Positions 42,938 to 51,967 of a stretch of 64,000 nucleotides of DNA are shown here, piece after piece. The notes under the pieces were generated by a model. That model did no database searches. It was not told the DNA's origin and saw nothing but the letters and a program-made list of their open reading frames with translations. Numbering within the stretch: the first letter of the stretch is position 1; every line of letters begins with the position of its first letter. Source of the DNA: Caldinitratiruptor microaerophilus. GTDB taxonomy: Bacteria; Bacillota; Sulfobacillia; Symbiobacteriales; ZC4RG38. A program made the translations under genes and the position numbers. Location: positions 1,054,001 to 1,118,000 of the forward strand of contig NZ_AP025628.1 in assembly GCF_025999835.1 (NCBI RefSeq). Reading direction: 5' to 3'.

Positions 42938-44404
42938 ATGGACCGCGAGATCGATCTCGCCCTGACCCCGCCCGGTGAGTCGGACCGGGCAGGCGGGGCT
43001 CGTCTTGCCGGCGCGCTGAACCTCGACCCGGACACGGCCCGGCGCCTGCACGCGCGGCTGGATCCGAAGGTTTACATCGAGACGTTCGGCTGCCAGATGA
43101 ACGAGCACGATACGGAGATCATGTACGGCATCCTCGGCCGCATGGGCTACGCGCAGGCGTCCGGGCCCGAGGAGGCCGACGTGCTCCTGTTCAACACCTG
43201 CGCCATCCGGGAGAGCGCCGTGGAGCACGCCCTGGGGCGCATCGGCCAGCTCAAGCCCCTGAAGTACAAGAACCCGGACCTCGTCGTCGGGGTGTGCGGG
43301 TGCCTGCCACAGGTGGAGGGCCAGACGGAGCGCCTCCTGCGCATGTTCCCGCACCTGGACCTCATCTTCGGCACCCACAACATCCACCAGCTGCCGGAGC
43401 TCATCGAGCGAGCGCGGCACGAACGCGAGACCGTGGTGGACGTGTGGGAGTCGATGGGGCCGGACGGAATCCCCGAACGCCTCCCCGTCCAGCGGGCGGG
43501 CACCCTGAAGGCGTGGGTGACCATCATCTACGGCTGCAACAAGCGCTGCAGCTACTGCATCGTCCCGCGCACCCGGGGCCGCGAGCGCAGCCGGCTCCCG
43601 GAGGACATCGTCGCCGAGGTCCAGGAGCTCGGCCGGCAGGGCTACAAGGAGATCACCCTGCTCGGCCAGAACGTGAACGCGTACGGCAAGGACCTGGGAT
43701 ACACGGACTTCGGCGACCTGCTCACTCTCCTCGACCAGTCGAGCCCGGGCATCGAGCGGATCCGGTTCACGACGAACCACCCCAAGGACTTCACCCCGAA
43801 GATGGTGGAGGCCATCGCCCGGGCCCCCAAGGTGTGCGAGTGGCTGCACCTGCCCGTGCAGAGCGGGTCCGACGCGGTGCTGCGGCGCATGCGGCGCAGC
43901 TACAACCGGCGCCAGTACCTGGACCTCGTCCGCCGGATCCGCGAGTGGATGCCCGATGCGGTGATCACCACGGACATCATTGTGGGGTTCCCCGGCGAGA
44001 CCGAGGACGACTTCCGCCAGACCCTGTCCCTGGTCGAGGAAGTGGGTTACGACGCCGCCTTCATGTTCATGTTCTCGCCCCGCGCGGGCACGGAGGCGGC
44101 CACGCTGCCCGACCAGCTGCCGCAGGAGGTCAAGAAGGAGCGCCTGCAGCGGCTCATCGAGCTGCAGAACCGCGTCAGCCTGGCCAAGAACCAGGCCATG
44201 GTGGGCCGCGTGGAGGAGATCCTGGTCGAGGGGCTCGACAAGGGCAAGGCGGACCGGGTGTACGGCCGCACCCGCGGGAACAAGCTGGTGACGGCCCCCG
44301 GCAGCGCCGACCTCATCGGCCGCCTGGTGCCGGTCCGGATCACGGAGGCGCACATCTGGACGCTCGAGGGCTCGGTCGTCGAGGCTGCCGTGGCGACCGG
44401 CTGA
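42938..44404 (+). CDS. miaB: tRNA-2-methylthio-N6-dimethylallyladenosine synthase MiaB
   Basis: 488 residues. N-terminal UPF0004 domain with three cluster cysteines (ETFGCQMN, NTCAIRE, GVCGCLPQ), radical SAM domain with CNKRCSYC (CxxxCxxC), and C-terminal TRAM domain (ILVEGLDKGKADRVYGRTRGN in parts). It adds the methylthio group to i6A37 in tRNA, downstream of MiaA, which is encoded 7.5 kb further on. The ATG at 42938 has GGAGGGCGG upstream; about 40 residues precede the first domain. Confidence 0.96.
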   Translation: MDREIDLALTPPGESDRAGGARLAGALNLDPDTARRLHARLDPKVYIETFGCQMNEHDTEIMYGILGRMGYAQASGPEEADVLLFNTCAIRESAVEHALGRIGQLKPLKYKNPDLVVGVCGCLPQVEGQTERLLRMFPHLDLIFGTHNIHQLPELIERARHERETVVDVWESMGPDGIPERLPVQRAGTLKAWVTIIYGCNKRCSYCIVPRTRGRERSRLPEDIVAEVQELGRQGYKEITLLGQNVNAYGKDLGYTDFGDLLTLLDQSSPGIERIRFTTNHPKDFTPKMVEAIARAPKVCEWLHLPVQSGSDAVLRRMRRSYNRRQYLDLVRRIREWMPDAVITTDIIVGFPGETEDDFRQTLSLVEEVGYDAAFMFMFSPRAGTEAATLPDQLPQEVKKERLQRLIELQNRVSLAKNQAMVGRVEEILVEGLDKGKADRVYGRTRGNKLVTAPGSADLIGRLVPVRITEAHIWTLEGSVVEAAVATG

Positions 44405-44425
44405 CGGAAGGGGAGAGCAGCCCGC

Positions 44426-44821
44426 ATGGCCCGGTCGGACGTCTGGCTCCTGACCAGGCAGCTGGCGGATGCGCTCGCCCGCACGCCCGAGGTGGAGCGT
44501 TTTCGCACCACCGAGGAAGCCCTCCTCGCCGACCCGGAAGCGGTCCGCCTGGTGCGGCGCCATGGCGAGCTGAGGCGCAGGGTGGCCTCCGCCGGGCTCC
44601 TCGCGCCGGCCGAGCGGGCCAGGGTCGTGCGGGAGTTCCTGGCCGTCGAAGCGCAGTACCGCAACCACCCCTTGATCGTGGCGCACCAGGAGGCGAGGGC
44701 GGAGCTCGACCGCCTGGTGGCGCGAATCAGCGACATCCTGAACTTCGCGGTGACCGGCCGGCTCCGTCCCGGCGGTGGGGCGGGCTGTCCGGGAGGGTGC
44801 GGTCGCCTGGGTTCGCCGTAG
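44426..44821 (+). CDS. ymcA: YlbF/YmcA family regulator
   Basis: 131 residues, helical, with the family pattern ALARTPEVERFRTTEEALLADPEAVRLV in parts and EFLAVEAQYRNHPLIVAHQEAR. In Bacillus YmcA, YlbF and YaaT form the Y-complex, which carries Fe-S clusters and affects RNase Y activity and Spo0A phosphorylation. The C-terminal GAGCPGGCGRLG has two cysteines that could join a cluster. Position after miaB is as in Bacillus, and rny is in the same window. A strong terminator overlaps its stop. Confidence 0.88.
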   Translation: MARSDVWLLTRQLADALARTPEVERFRTTEEALLADPEAVRLVRRHGELRRRVASAGLLAPAERARVVREFLAVEAQYRNHPLIVAHQEARAELDRLVARISDILNFAVTGRLRPGGGAGCPGGCGRLGSP

Positions 44822-44844
44822 CGGGGCCGGTCGCCGGCCCCGCT
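44820..44844 (+). terminator. Stem-loop after ymcA
   Basis: AGCGGGGCCGG and its complement around TCG form a perfect 11-bp stem directly at the ymcA stop. The following gap (44845-45283) has short hairpins, an AT-richer stretch around 45160-45230 and no convincing gene. Confidence 0.7.
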
Positions 44845-45203
44845 TCGCGGTGTGCGGGTACCGCCAGCCCTGGGGTGGACGTGCTGCAGCGCCGAACGCG
44901 CGCACGTACCGTACCCCGGCCGCCGGGGCGGGTCAACACCGGAGGCACCAATCGCGATTTCTGCGGATCTCCCCGCCGCGGGTGTCTGCAAAATCTGCAG
45001 AAGCCCGCCCCGCAGTTGACGGAATGTCGGACTTCGGGTCACCACGCTCGGCCGCCCAAGCGTTGAAGTCTCCACGGGGGCCACGGAGTACTGCAGTTCT
45101 TGCAACCTCTCCGCGCCGTACCCTCTGCTGATAGGGGGCCGGACGTACGCTTGGGCATCCTTCCGCTAACCAGCGGATACCAGACCAGGTAACGACTATA
45201 CAA

Positions 45204-45233
45204 TTGAGTTCAACGCCAATCGTTCGTTAGGAT
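45204..45233 (+). promoter_or_regulatory. Candidate promoter of the DUF457 gene
   Basis: TTGAGT (45204-45209), an 18-bp spacer and TAGGAT (45228-45233) about 50 bases before the start. TATACA at 45198 is a further -10-like hexamer. Confidence 0.45.
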
Positions 45234-45283
45234 GAGCGTAGACCTACCTTCGGGTTTCAGAACGGCGGAACGGAAGGGACCGC

Positions 45284-46216
45284 ATGGACACCCTCTCCCA
45301 CACGCTCTTCGGACTTTCGCTGACCGCGCTGCGCCGGCCGGGGACCGGTCCGGACGAGGCCGTCACGGTCCGGGCCGTGCGCTGGACCTCCGTCCTCGGG
45401 GCCAACCTCCCGGACATCGACGTGGTGCTGCTTCCCGGCAACCCGGTGAACCAGATCGTCTACCACCGGGGGATCACCCACTCCGTGCCCGCAGCGGTCG
45501 TCTTCGCCGGGTTGCTCACGGTGTTCGCCCGGTGGCGGTGGCCCCGCGCCCGCTCGCGCACCGTGTTCGGCTGGAGCCTCGTCTCCGTCCTGGTCGGCCA
45601 CCTCTTCGCCGACCTGATCACGAGTTTCGGGACCCGCATCCTGTTGCCGTGGGACAACACGTTCTACGCGCTGGACTGGATCGCGCTCACGGAACCCCTC
45701 ATCGTCCTGCCACTCCTCCTGGGCGCCCTCGTCGCCTGGCGGCGCCCGGCCGCGGCACGGCGCTGGCTCGGCGCCGGGCTGGCCGCGGCCATGCTCTTCA
45801 TCGGGTACCGGGGCGTCACGCACGAGGTGCTCCTGCGCCGGGTGGTCCGCACCTACGCGGCGAGCGGGCCGGTGCTCTCCGCCAGCATGCAGCCGGCGTA
45901 CTGGCGTCTGACCCGCTACGAGTACGTCGTGGAGACCCCCGAGGCGTTCCGGCTGGGCGCGGTGCACCCGTTCGGGACACCGTCGGAGTATGCCGTGTAC
46001 TACAAGCCCCTGAGGAGTGACCCCGTCGTCCGGGCGGCGGAGTCCGATCCGGCGCTCGGGCCGATCCTCCGCTTCGCAAGGCACCCGCTGCTGACGTACA
46101 CGCCGGGCCCCGACGGATACCTTGTCAACATCACCGACTTCCGGGGCGGGTTCGCCTTCCGGTTCCGCCTGCACCTCGTCCCCCCGGCCGTGGCGGCGAC
46201 GGCCCCGGGCGGCTAG
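45284..46216 (+). CDS. YdjM/DUF457 membrane-bound metal-dependent hydrolase
   Basis: 310 residues. The N-terminal motif MDTLSHTLFGLSL (conserved His), LGANLPDIDVVL (Asp pair), YHRGITHSVPA (His-Arg-x3-His) and HLFADLITSFGTRILLPW mark the family, which has four to five transmembrane helices. Its Bacillus relative YfhP is of uncertain role; the E. coli relative YdjM is LexA-regulated. Here it stands between ymcA and mutY in the place of cotE. No good SOS box is seen upstream. Confidence 0.85.
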   Translation: MDTLSHTLFGLSLTALRRPGTGPDEAVTVRAVRWTSVLGANLPDIDVVLLPGNPVNQIVYHRGITHSVPAAVVFAGLLTVFARWRWPRARSRTVFGWSLVSVLVGHLFADLITSFGTRILLPWDNTFYALDWIALTEPLIVLPLLLGALVAWRRPAAARRWLGAGLAAAMLFIGYRGVTHEVLLRRVVRTYAASGPVLSASMQPAYWRLTRYEYVVETPEAFRLGAVHPFGTPSEYAVYYKPLRSDPVVRAAESDPALGPILRFARHPLLTYTPGPDGYLVNITDFRGGFAFRFRLHLVPPAVAATAPGG

Positions 46217-46256
46217 CCCTTTCGCCGGCTGCGGCCCGCTCCGTGCCAGCCTGCGG

Positions 46257-46262
46257 TATAAT
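46257..46262 (+). promoter_or_regulatory. TATAAT -10 element before mutY
   Basis: A perfect -10 hexamer 31 bases before the mutY start with no good -35; likely start of the mutY-mutS transcript. Confidence 0.45.
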
Positions 46263-46292
46263 TGGGGCGACGCTGGCACGGGAGGACGAGCA

Positions 46293-47402
46293 TTGGCGGA
46301 CACCCTGGATCGCGCACTGCTCGAGTGGTACGACTCCCGGCGCCGGGACCTGCCCTGGCGGCGACAGCGGGACCCGTACCGGATCTGGGTCTCCGAGGTC
46401 ATGCTCCAGCAGACCCGGGTGGAGACGGCCATCCCTTACTACCTGCGGTGGCTCGAGCGCTTCCCGGACCTCCTGAGCCTGGCCCGGGCGCCCGAGGAAG
46501 AGGTCCTGGCGCTGTGGTCCGGGCTCGGGTACTACTCCCGGGCCCGTAACCTGCACGCGGCGGTCCGCGAGGTCGCCTCCCGGTACGGCGGGGAGGTGCC
46601 GAGGGATCCCGACGCCTTCGCGGCGCTGCCGGGGGTGGGCGAGTACACCGCCGGCGCGGTTCTCTCCATCGCCTACGGGCTGCGCCTGCCCGCCGTCGAC
46701 GGCAACGCCCTCCGCGTGCTGGTGCGGCTGGGCGCCCTCGAGGGCGACATCACCCGCACCGCCGTCCGGCGGGAGGCGGTCCGGCTTGCCGCGCGCCTCG
46801 TCCCGGAGGACCGCCCCGGGGACTTCAACCAGGCCCTCATGGAACTCGGCGGCTCGGTCTGCGTCCCCCGCCGGCCGCGGTGCGGCGACTGCCCGATCAC
46901 AGCCTGGTGCGAGGCCAGGCGGCGGGGCCTGGAGGGCGTCCTGCCGCGGCGCACCCGCCGCCCCGCCGCGCCGGCGGTGCCCCTGGCGGCGGCCCTGATC
47001 CGGGACGGTTCGGGCCGGGTCGGCCTCGCGCGCCGGCCCGCCGTGGGCCTGCTGGCCGGCATGTGGGGCCTGCCGGCGTTCGAGGTGGGGGCCGAGACCC
47101 CCGCCGGGGCGGTCGCTGCCGCTCTCGAGCGTCACCTGGAGGAGGCACACGGGCTGCGGGTGCGGGTGGGGCCGCCGGTTGCCCGCGCCCGCCATGTGTT
47201 CAGCCACCGGACGTGGGAGATGACGGCGTTCGCCGGCGACCTGCTGGAGGCACCGCCGGAAGGACCGGGCTGGCGCTGGCTCACGCCCGGGGAGCTGGAG
47301 GGCTTCCCGCTGCCCCGCGCGTTCTCCCGGCTGGTGGAGGCGGCCGGACTGGTCCCTGCGGCGCCGGCCGGGCGCCCCGAGCGGAGGAGGTCCACCCGAT
47401 GA
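46293..47402 (+). CDS. mutY: A/G-specific adenine glycosylase
   Basis: 369 residues. The helix-hairpin-helix glycosylase domain has the catalytic Glu in VMLQQTRVET, LPGVGEYTAGAVLSIAYG, and the catalytic Asp in PAVDGNALRV. The 4Fe-4S loop is CVPRRPRCGDCPITAWC (Cx7Cx2Cx5C by count). The C-terminal NUDIX-like domain (from about 215) reads 8-oxoG. It removes A opposite 8-oxoG. GGGAGGACGAG precedes the TTG. Its stop overlaps the mutS start, so base excision and mismatch repair are translationally linked. Confidence 0.95.
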   Translation: MADTLDRALLEWYDSRRRDLPWRRQRDPYRIWVSEVMLQQTRVETAIPYYLRWLERFPDLLSLARAPEEEVLALWSGLGYYSRARNLHAAVREVASRYGGEVPRDPDAFAALPGVGEYTAGAVLSIAYGLRLPAVDGNALRVLVRLGALEGDITRTAVRREAVRLAARLVPEDRPGDFNQALMELGGSVCVPRRPRCGDCPITAWCEARRRGLEGVLPRRTRRPAAPAVPLAAALIRDGSGRVGLARRPAVGLLAGMWGLPAFEVGAETPAGAVAAALERHLEEAHGLRVRVGPPVARARHVFSHRTWEMTAFAGDLLEAPPEGPGWRWLTPGELEGFPLPRAFSRLVEAAGLVPAAPAGRPERRRSTR

Positions 47403-50038
47403 GCCTTCCCGGCCAGGACGCCGGGCTCACGCCCATGTTCGCCCAGTACCGCGAGTTCAAGCAGCAGTACCCGGACGCGCTGCTCCTCTTCCGCCTGGGC
47501 GACTTCTACGAGCTCTTCTTCGAGGACGCCGAGGTGGCCGCGCGCGAACTCGACCTGGTGCTGACCGGCCGGGACGGGGGCAAGGCCCTGGGCCGCGTCC
47601 CGATGTGCGGGGTTCCCTACCACTCGGCCGACGCGTACATCGCCCGCCTCATCGAGCGGGGGCACAAGGTCGCCATCTGCGAGCAGATGGAGGACCCCCG
47701 CCAGGCGAAGGGGCTCGTCCGGCGCGAGGTCATCCGGGTGGTGACCCCGGGCACCCTGGTGGAGCCGCGGAGTCTCGAGGAGAAGGAGAGCCACTTCCTG
47801 GCGGCCGTCTGCCAGGGCCGGACGGGCTTCGGCCTGGCCTACGCCGATCTGTCCACCGGCGAGTTCGCCGCCTGCGAGCTCTCGGGCGCCCACGGGCTGC
47901 GCCAGCTGGTGGAGGAGCTGGGCCGGATCGAGCCGCGCGAGGTGCTGCTCGAACCCGGTCTGGAGCGGGCGCCGGGCATCACCGCGCCCCTGGAGCGCAT
48001 GGGGGCGGCCCTCACCCCGTACGGCTCGGGGGCCTTCCGCCACGAGGCGGCGTACCGGCTCCTGTGCCGGCACTTCGGCACCCACTCGCTGCGCGGCTTC
48101 GGCGCCGAGGACAAGGAGCTGGCCGTGCGGGCCGCCGGCGCGGTGCTCCAGTACCTCGAGGAGACCCAGAAGACCACCCTCGGCCACATCACCGCGCTGA
48201 ACGTGTACTACCCGGGGTCCTACCTGGTGCTCGACCCCGCGACGCGGCGCAACCTCGAGCTGACCCGGGCGCTCCGGGACGGGGGTCGCCGGGGGACGCT
48301 CCTGGAGGTGCTCGACCGCACCGTCACGGCCATGGGCGGGCGCCTTCTCCGGGCCTGGCTCGAGCAGCCCCTCCTCGACCTGGCCGCCATCCGCGCCCGT
48401 CACGAGGCGGTGGGCGAGCTCGTCCAGGCCCCGCTCCTGCGCGGCGAGCTGCGCTCCCTCCTCGGCGACATGCGGGACGTGGAGCGGCTGGCGGGCCGGG
48501 TGGCCTACGGGAGCGCCGGGCCCAGGGACCTCGTCGCCCTCGGGCGCTCCCTGGCCGTCCTGCCCTCCCTGCGGGTGCTCCTGGAGGAGGCCGGCTCCCC
48601 CCGGCTGGTGGAGCTGCGGGAGCGGCTCGACCTCCTGGACGACGTCCGCGACCTCCTGGGGCGGGCCATCGCCGACGACCCCCCCGTCTCGCCCACGGAG
48701 GGCGGGGTGATCCGGGACGGGTTCGACGAGGAGGTCGACCGGCTCCGCGCCGCCGCCCGGGACGGCAAGTCGTGGATCGCCGCCCTCGAGGCCCGGGAGC
48801 GGGAGCGGACGGGCATCAAGTCGCTGAAGGTCGGCTACAACAAGGTCTTCGGGTACTACATCGAGGTGACGCGCGCCAACCTGGCCGCCGTCCCGGACGA
48901 CTACCAGCGCCGGCAGACCCTCGCCGGCGCCGAGCGCTTCGTCACCCCGGACCTCAAGGCGATGGAGGAGCAGGTGCTCGGGGCGGAGGAGCGGCTGGCC
49001 GCACGGGAGTACGAGCTCTTCGCCGAGGTCCGCCGGCAGGTGGCGGCGCAGGTGGGCCGGATCCAGGCCTCCGCCCGGGCGGTGGCGGAGATCGACGTGC
49101 TGGCCGCCCTGGCCGAGGTGGCGGCGGTGTACGGCTACACCCGCCCGGTCGTCGACCACGGCGAGGTCATCGAGATCCAGGGCGGCCGCCACCCCGTCCT
49201 AGAGCGCGTGCTGCCCGAGGGCCGCTTCGTGCCCAACGACTGCCTGCTGGACACGGGGGAGAACCGCCTTCTCCTCATCACCGGCCCGAACATGGGCGGC
49301 AAGTCCACCTACATGCGCCAGGTCGCCCTCATCACCCTCATGGCCCAGATGGGCTCGTTCGTGCCCGCGCAGGCGGCGCGCATCGGGCTCGTCGACCGCA
49401 TCTTCACCCGGGTCGGCGCCTCGGACGACCTGGCGACCGGGCAGTCCACCTTCATGGTCGAGATGTCCGAGGTGGCGGCCATCCTCCACGCGGCCACGCG
49501 GCGGTCCCTGATCGTCCTCGACGAGATCGGCCGCGGAACCGCGACCTTCGACGGGCTGTCGATCGCCTGGGCAGTGGCGGAGTACGTCGCCGACCCCACC
49601 CGGATCGGCGCCCGCACCCTCTTCGCCACCCACTACCACGAGCTGTGCGAGCTCGAGGGGCTCCTGCCGGGGGTGAAGAACTACTCGGTCGCCGTCCGGG
49701 AGAAGGGGGACGAGATCACCTTCCTCTACCAGATCGTCCGGGGCGGGGCCGACCGCAGCTACGGGATCCAGGTGGCCCGCCTTGCCGGCCTGCCCCGGGC
49801 GGTGGTCGACCGGGCCCGGGAGATCCTCGCCACCCTCGAGCAGCAGGAGGGGCAGCGCCGCGCCCGCCGAGAGGCGGCCGCCGCCCGGGCGCGGCAGCCC
49901 GTCCAGCTCAGCTTCTTCGAGTCCCGGCCGCACCCGGTGGTGGAGGAGCTCCTCGCCCTGAACGTGATGGCCCTCACGCCCCTGGAGGCGCTGAATCTCT
50001 TGCACAGCCTGCAGGAGAAGGCGAAGGAGGGGCGCTAG
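47399..50038 (+). CDS. mutS: DNA mismatch repair protein MutS
   Basis: 879 residues. Mismatch-recognition motif FYELF in LFRLGDFYELFFEDA, connector, lever and clamp domains, then the ABC-type ATPase with Walker A ITGPNMGGKSTYMRQ, LVDRIFTRVGASDDLATGQSTFM in parts, Walker B LIVLDEIGRGTATFDG and the FATHYHEL signature. A typical MutS1. The ATG overlaps the mutY stop (ATGA) and has GGAGGAGG upstream. mutL follows after 75 bases with its own possible promoter. Confidence 0.97.
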   Translation: MSLPGQDAGLTPMFAQYREFKQQYPDALLLFRLGDFYELFFEDAEVAARELDLVLTGRDGGKALGRVPMCGVPYHSADAYIARLIERGHKVAICEQMEDPRQAKGLVRREVIRVVTPGTLVEPRSLEEKESHFLAAVCQGRTGFGLAYADLSTGEFAACELSGAHGLRQLVEELGRIEPREVLLEPGLERAPGITAPLERMGAALTPYGSGAFRHEAAYRLLCRHFGTHSLRGFGAEDKELAVRAAGAVLQYLEETQKTTLGHITALNVYYPGSYLVLDPATRRNLELTRALRDGGRRGTLLEVLDRTVTAMGGRLLRAWLEQPLLDLAAIRARHEAVGELVQAPLLRGELRSLLGDMRDVERLAGRVAYGSAGPRDLVALGRSLAVLPSLRVLLEEAGSPRLVELRERLDLLDDVRDLLGRAIADDPPVSPTEGGVIRDGFDEEVDRLRAAARDGKSWIAALEARERERTGIKSLKVGYNKVFGYYIEVTRANLAAVPDDYQRRQTLAGAERFVTPDLKAMEEQVLGAEERLAAREYELFAEVRRQVAAQVGRIQASARAVAEIDVLAALAEVAAVYGYTRPVVDHGEVIEIQGGRHPVLERVLPEGRFVPNDCLLDTGENRLLLITGPNMGGKSTYMRQVALITLMAQMGSFVPAQAARIGLVDRIFTRVGASDDLATGQSTFMVEMSEVAAILHAATRRSLIVLDEIGRGTATFDGLSIAWAVAEYVADPTRIGARTLFATHYHELCELEGLLPGVKNYSVAVREKGDEITFLYQIVRGGADRSYGIQVARLAGLPRAVVDRAREILATLEQQEGQRRARREAAAARARQPVQLSFFESRPHPVVEELLALNVMALTPLEALNLLHSLQEKAKEGR

Positions 50039-50047
50039 GCGCCCGCT

Positions 50048-50077
50048 TTGCGCCGGCCCGCGCCGGTCGGCTACAAT
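50048..50077 (+). promoter_or_regulatory. Candidate promoter of mutL
   Basis: TTGCGC (50048-50053), an 18-bp spacer and TACAAT (50072-50077) lie in the mutS-mutL gap, 36 bases before mutL. Confidence 0.5.
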
Positions 50078-50113
50078 CTGGAAGGGAAGACGTATCCTCC
50101 GGGAGGCGTGGCG

Positions 50114-51967
50114 GTGGGGCTCATCCGGGTCCTGGACGAGCGGACGGCCAACCAGATCGCCGCCGGCGAGGTGGTGGAGCGCCCGGCGTCCGTCGTGAAG
50201 GAACTGGTCGAGAACAGCCTGGACGCCGGAGCCCGGCGCATCACCGTCGAGGTCGCCGGCGGCGGCCGCGAGCTCATCCAGGTCGTGGACGACGGCTGCG
50301 GCATGGGGCCCGACGACGCCCGCCTCGCCCTGGAGCGGCACGCGACGTCGAAGATCGCCTCGGCGGAGGACCTCCGGCGCATCCGGACCCTGGGCTTCCG
50401 CGGCGAGGCGCTCCCCTCCATCGCCTCCGTGTCGCGGCTGGTCCTGCGCACGCGGCCCCGGGACCGGCTGGAGGGCACCTGCGTCCGGGTGGAGGGCGGC
50501 GGCCCGCCGGAGGTGGAGGCGTGCGGCTGCCCGCCCGGCACCGCCGTGGAGGTCCGCGACCTGTTCTACAACACGCCGGCCCGCCTCAAGTTCCTGAAGA
50601 CCGACGCCACCGAACTGGGCCGCATCACCGAAGTGGTCGGGCGCCTGGCCCTGGCCAGCCCCGGGGTGGTCTTCCGCCTCCGTGCCGGCCCGGCCGAGCT
50701 GCTCACGACGCCGGGAACGGGGGACCTCCTGGCGACCGTCCACGCCGTGCTGGGCCGCGAGGTGGCCAGGGCGCTGGTGCCGGTCGAGTGGGAGGGCGGA
50801 GGCGTCCGGGTATGGGGCTACGCGGGGTTGCCGCAGCTCGTGCGCGCCGGACGGGCCCACCAGCTCTTCTTCGTCAACGGCCGCTCCGTCACCGACCGGG
50901 TCCTGCGCTTCGCCTTCGAGGAGGCCTACCGGAACGCCATCCCGGAGGGCCGCCACCCCGTGGCCGTCCTCTTCGTGGCGGTGGACCCGGAGGAGGTCGA
51001 CGTGAACGTGCACCCCGCCAAGGCGGAGGTGCGCTTCCGCAACGAGCGGGCCGTGCGCGCCGCGGTGTACCAGGCGGTGCGGGAGGCCCTGGCCGCCCAC
51101 GCCGGCCTGGCGCCGCGCGGGTTCGGCTCCGGGTACGGGCCGGCCCCCGGCCCTGCCCCGCCCCCGGGCGCGCCGTCCGCAGCGCCGCTCCAGCGGGCTT
51201 TCCCGGCCTTCCCGTCCGCGGTGCGGGAGGTGGCAGCGGGCGCGGCGCGGCCTGCGCCGCCCGCGGCGGCCGCCAGCGCCGACGGCGGCCCCGGCCCGGA
51301 CCTCCTGTCCCGGGAGGAGGCGGAGCGCGCCGCCCTCGGCTACCCCGCGCCCGGCCAGGAGCCGCGCACCCCGGCGGACCTGATCCGGAGCCTGCGGCCG
51401 CTGGGGCAGGTCCACCGGACGTACATCGCCTGCGACGGCCCCGAGGGCCTGTACCTGGTGGACCAGCACGCGGCCCACGAGCGGGTGTACTTCGAGCGCG
51501 TGCTCCGCGAGCTCGAGTCCCGGCCGGTGGCGGTGCAGCTCCTCCTGTTCCCCGCCACACTGGAGCTGACGCCGGCCCGCTGGGCCCTCTGGACCTCGGT
51601 GGCCGACATCCTGCGCGATGCCGGCATCCACGCCGAGCCCTTCGGCCGCCAGACCCTGCGGATCACGGCGATTCCGGACGGCGTGCCGGAGGCCCACGCG
51701 GTGCGCCTCGTCGCCGATCTCCTCGACCGCCTGGCGGAGGAAGACCTGCCCTCCGCCACCGTCGAACGGCGCCGGCGGGCCGTGGCCGCCCTGGCCGCCT
51801 GCCGGGCGGCGATCAAGGCGAACGACCCGCTCGCCCCCGCCGAGCAGCAGGCCCTCCTCGACGCGCTGGCCGCCTGCGAGCATCCCGGCGAGTGCCCCCA
51901 CGGGCGCCCCACGCTGATCCTGGTCAGCCGGGCCGAACTGGAACGCCGGTTCGGCCGCCGCGGATGA
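50114..51967 (+). CDS. mutL: DNA mismatch repair protein MutL, endonuclease type
   Basis: 617 residues. GHKL ATPase domain: KELVENSLDAGA (N box), DDGCGM, and RTLGFRGEALPSIASV. A Pro/Ala linker (about 340-440) precedes the dimerisation domain, which has the endonuclease motif DQHAAHERVYFER (DQHAx2Ex4E), so strand nicking is intrinsic as expected without MutH. The GTG at 50114 has GGGAGG 7 bases upstream. The stop overlaps the miaA ATG. Confidence 0.96.
   Translation: MGLIRVLDERTANQIAAGEVVERPASVVKELVENSLDAGARRITVEVAGGGRELIQVVDDGCGMGPDDARLALERHATSKIASAEDLRRIRTLGFRGEALPSIASVSRLVLRTRPRDRLEGTCVRVEGGGPPEVEACGCPPGTAVEVRDLFYNTPARLKFLKTDATELGRITEVVGRLALASPGVVFRLRAGPAELLTTPGTGDLLATVHAVLGREVARALVPVEWEGGGVRVWGYAGLPQLVRAGRAHQLFFVNGRSVTDRVLRFAFEEAYRNAIPEGRHPVAVLFVAVDPEEVDVNVHPAKAEVRFRNERAVRAAVYQAVREALAAHAGLAPRGFGSGYGPAPGPAPPPGAPSAAPLQRAFPAFPSAVREVAAGAARPAPPAAAASADGGPGPDLLSREEAERAALGYPAPGQEPRTPADLIRSLRPLGQVHRTYIACDGPEGLYLVDQHAAHERVYFERVLRELESRPVAVQLLLFPATLELTPARWALWTSVADILRDAGIHAEPFGRQTLRITAIPDGVPEAHAVRLVADLLDRLAEEDLPSATVERRRRAVAALAACRAAIKANDPLAPAEQQALLDALAACEHPGECPHGRPTLILVSRAELERRFGRRG

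Noticed and set aside
44775-45131. A 118-codon plus frame in the ymcA-DUF457 gap
   Set aside because: It begins inside ymcA, is Arg/Pro/Ser-rich, has no ribosome binding site and crosses a terminator.
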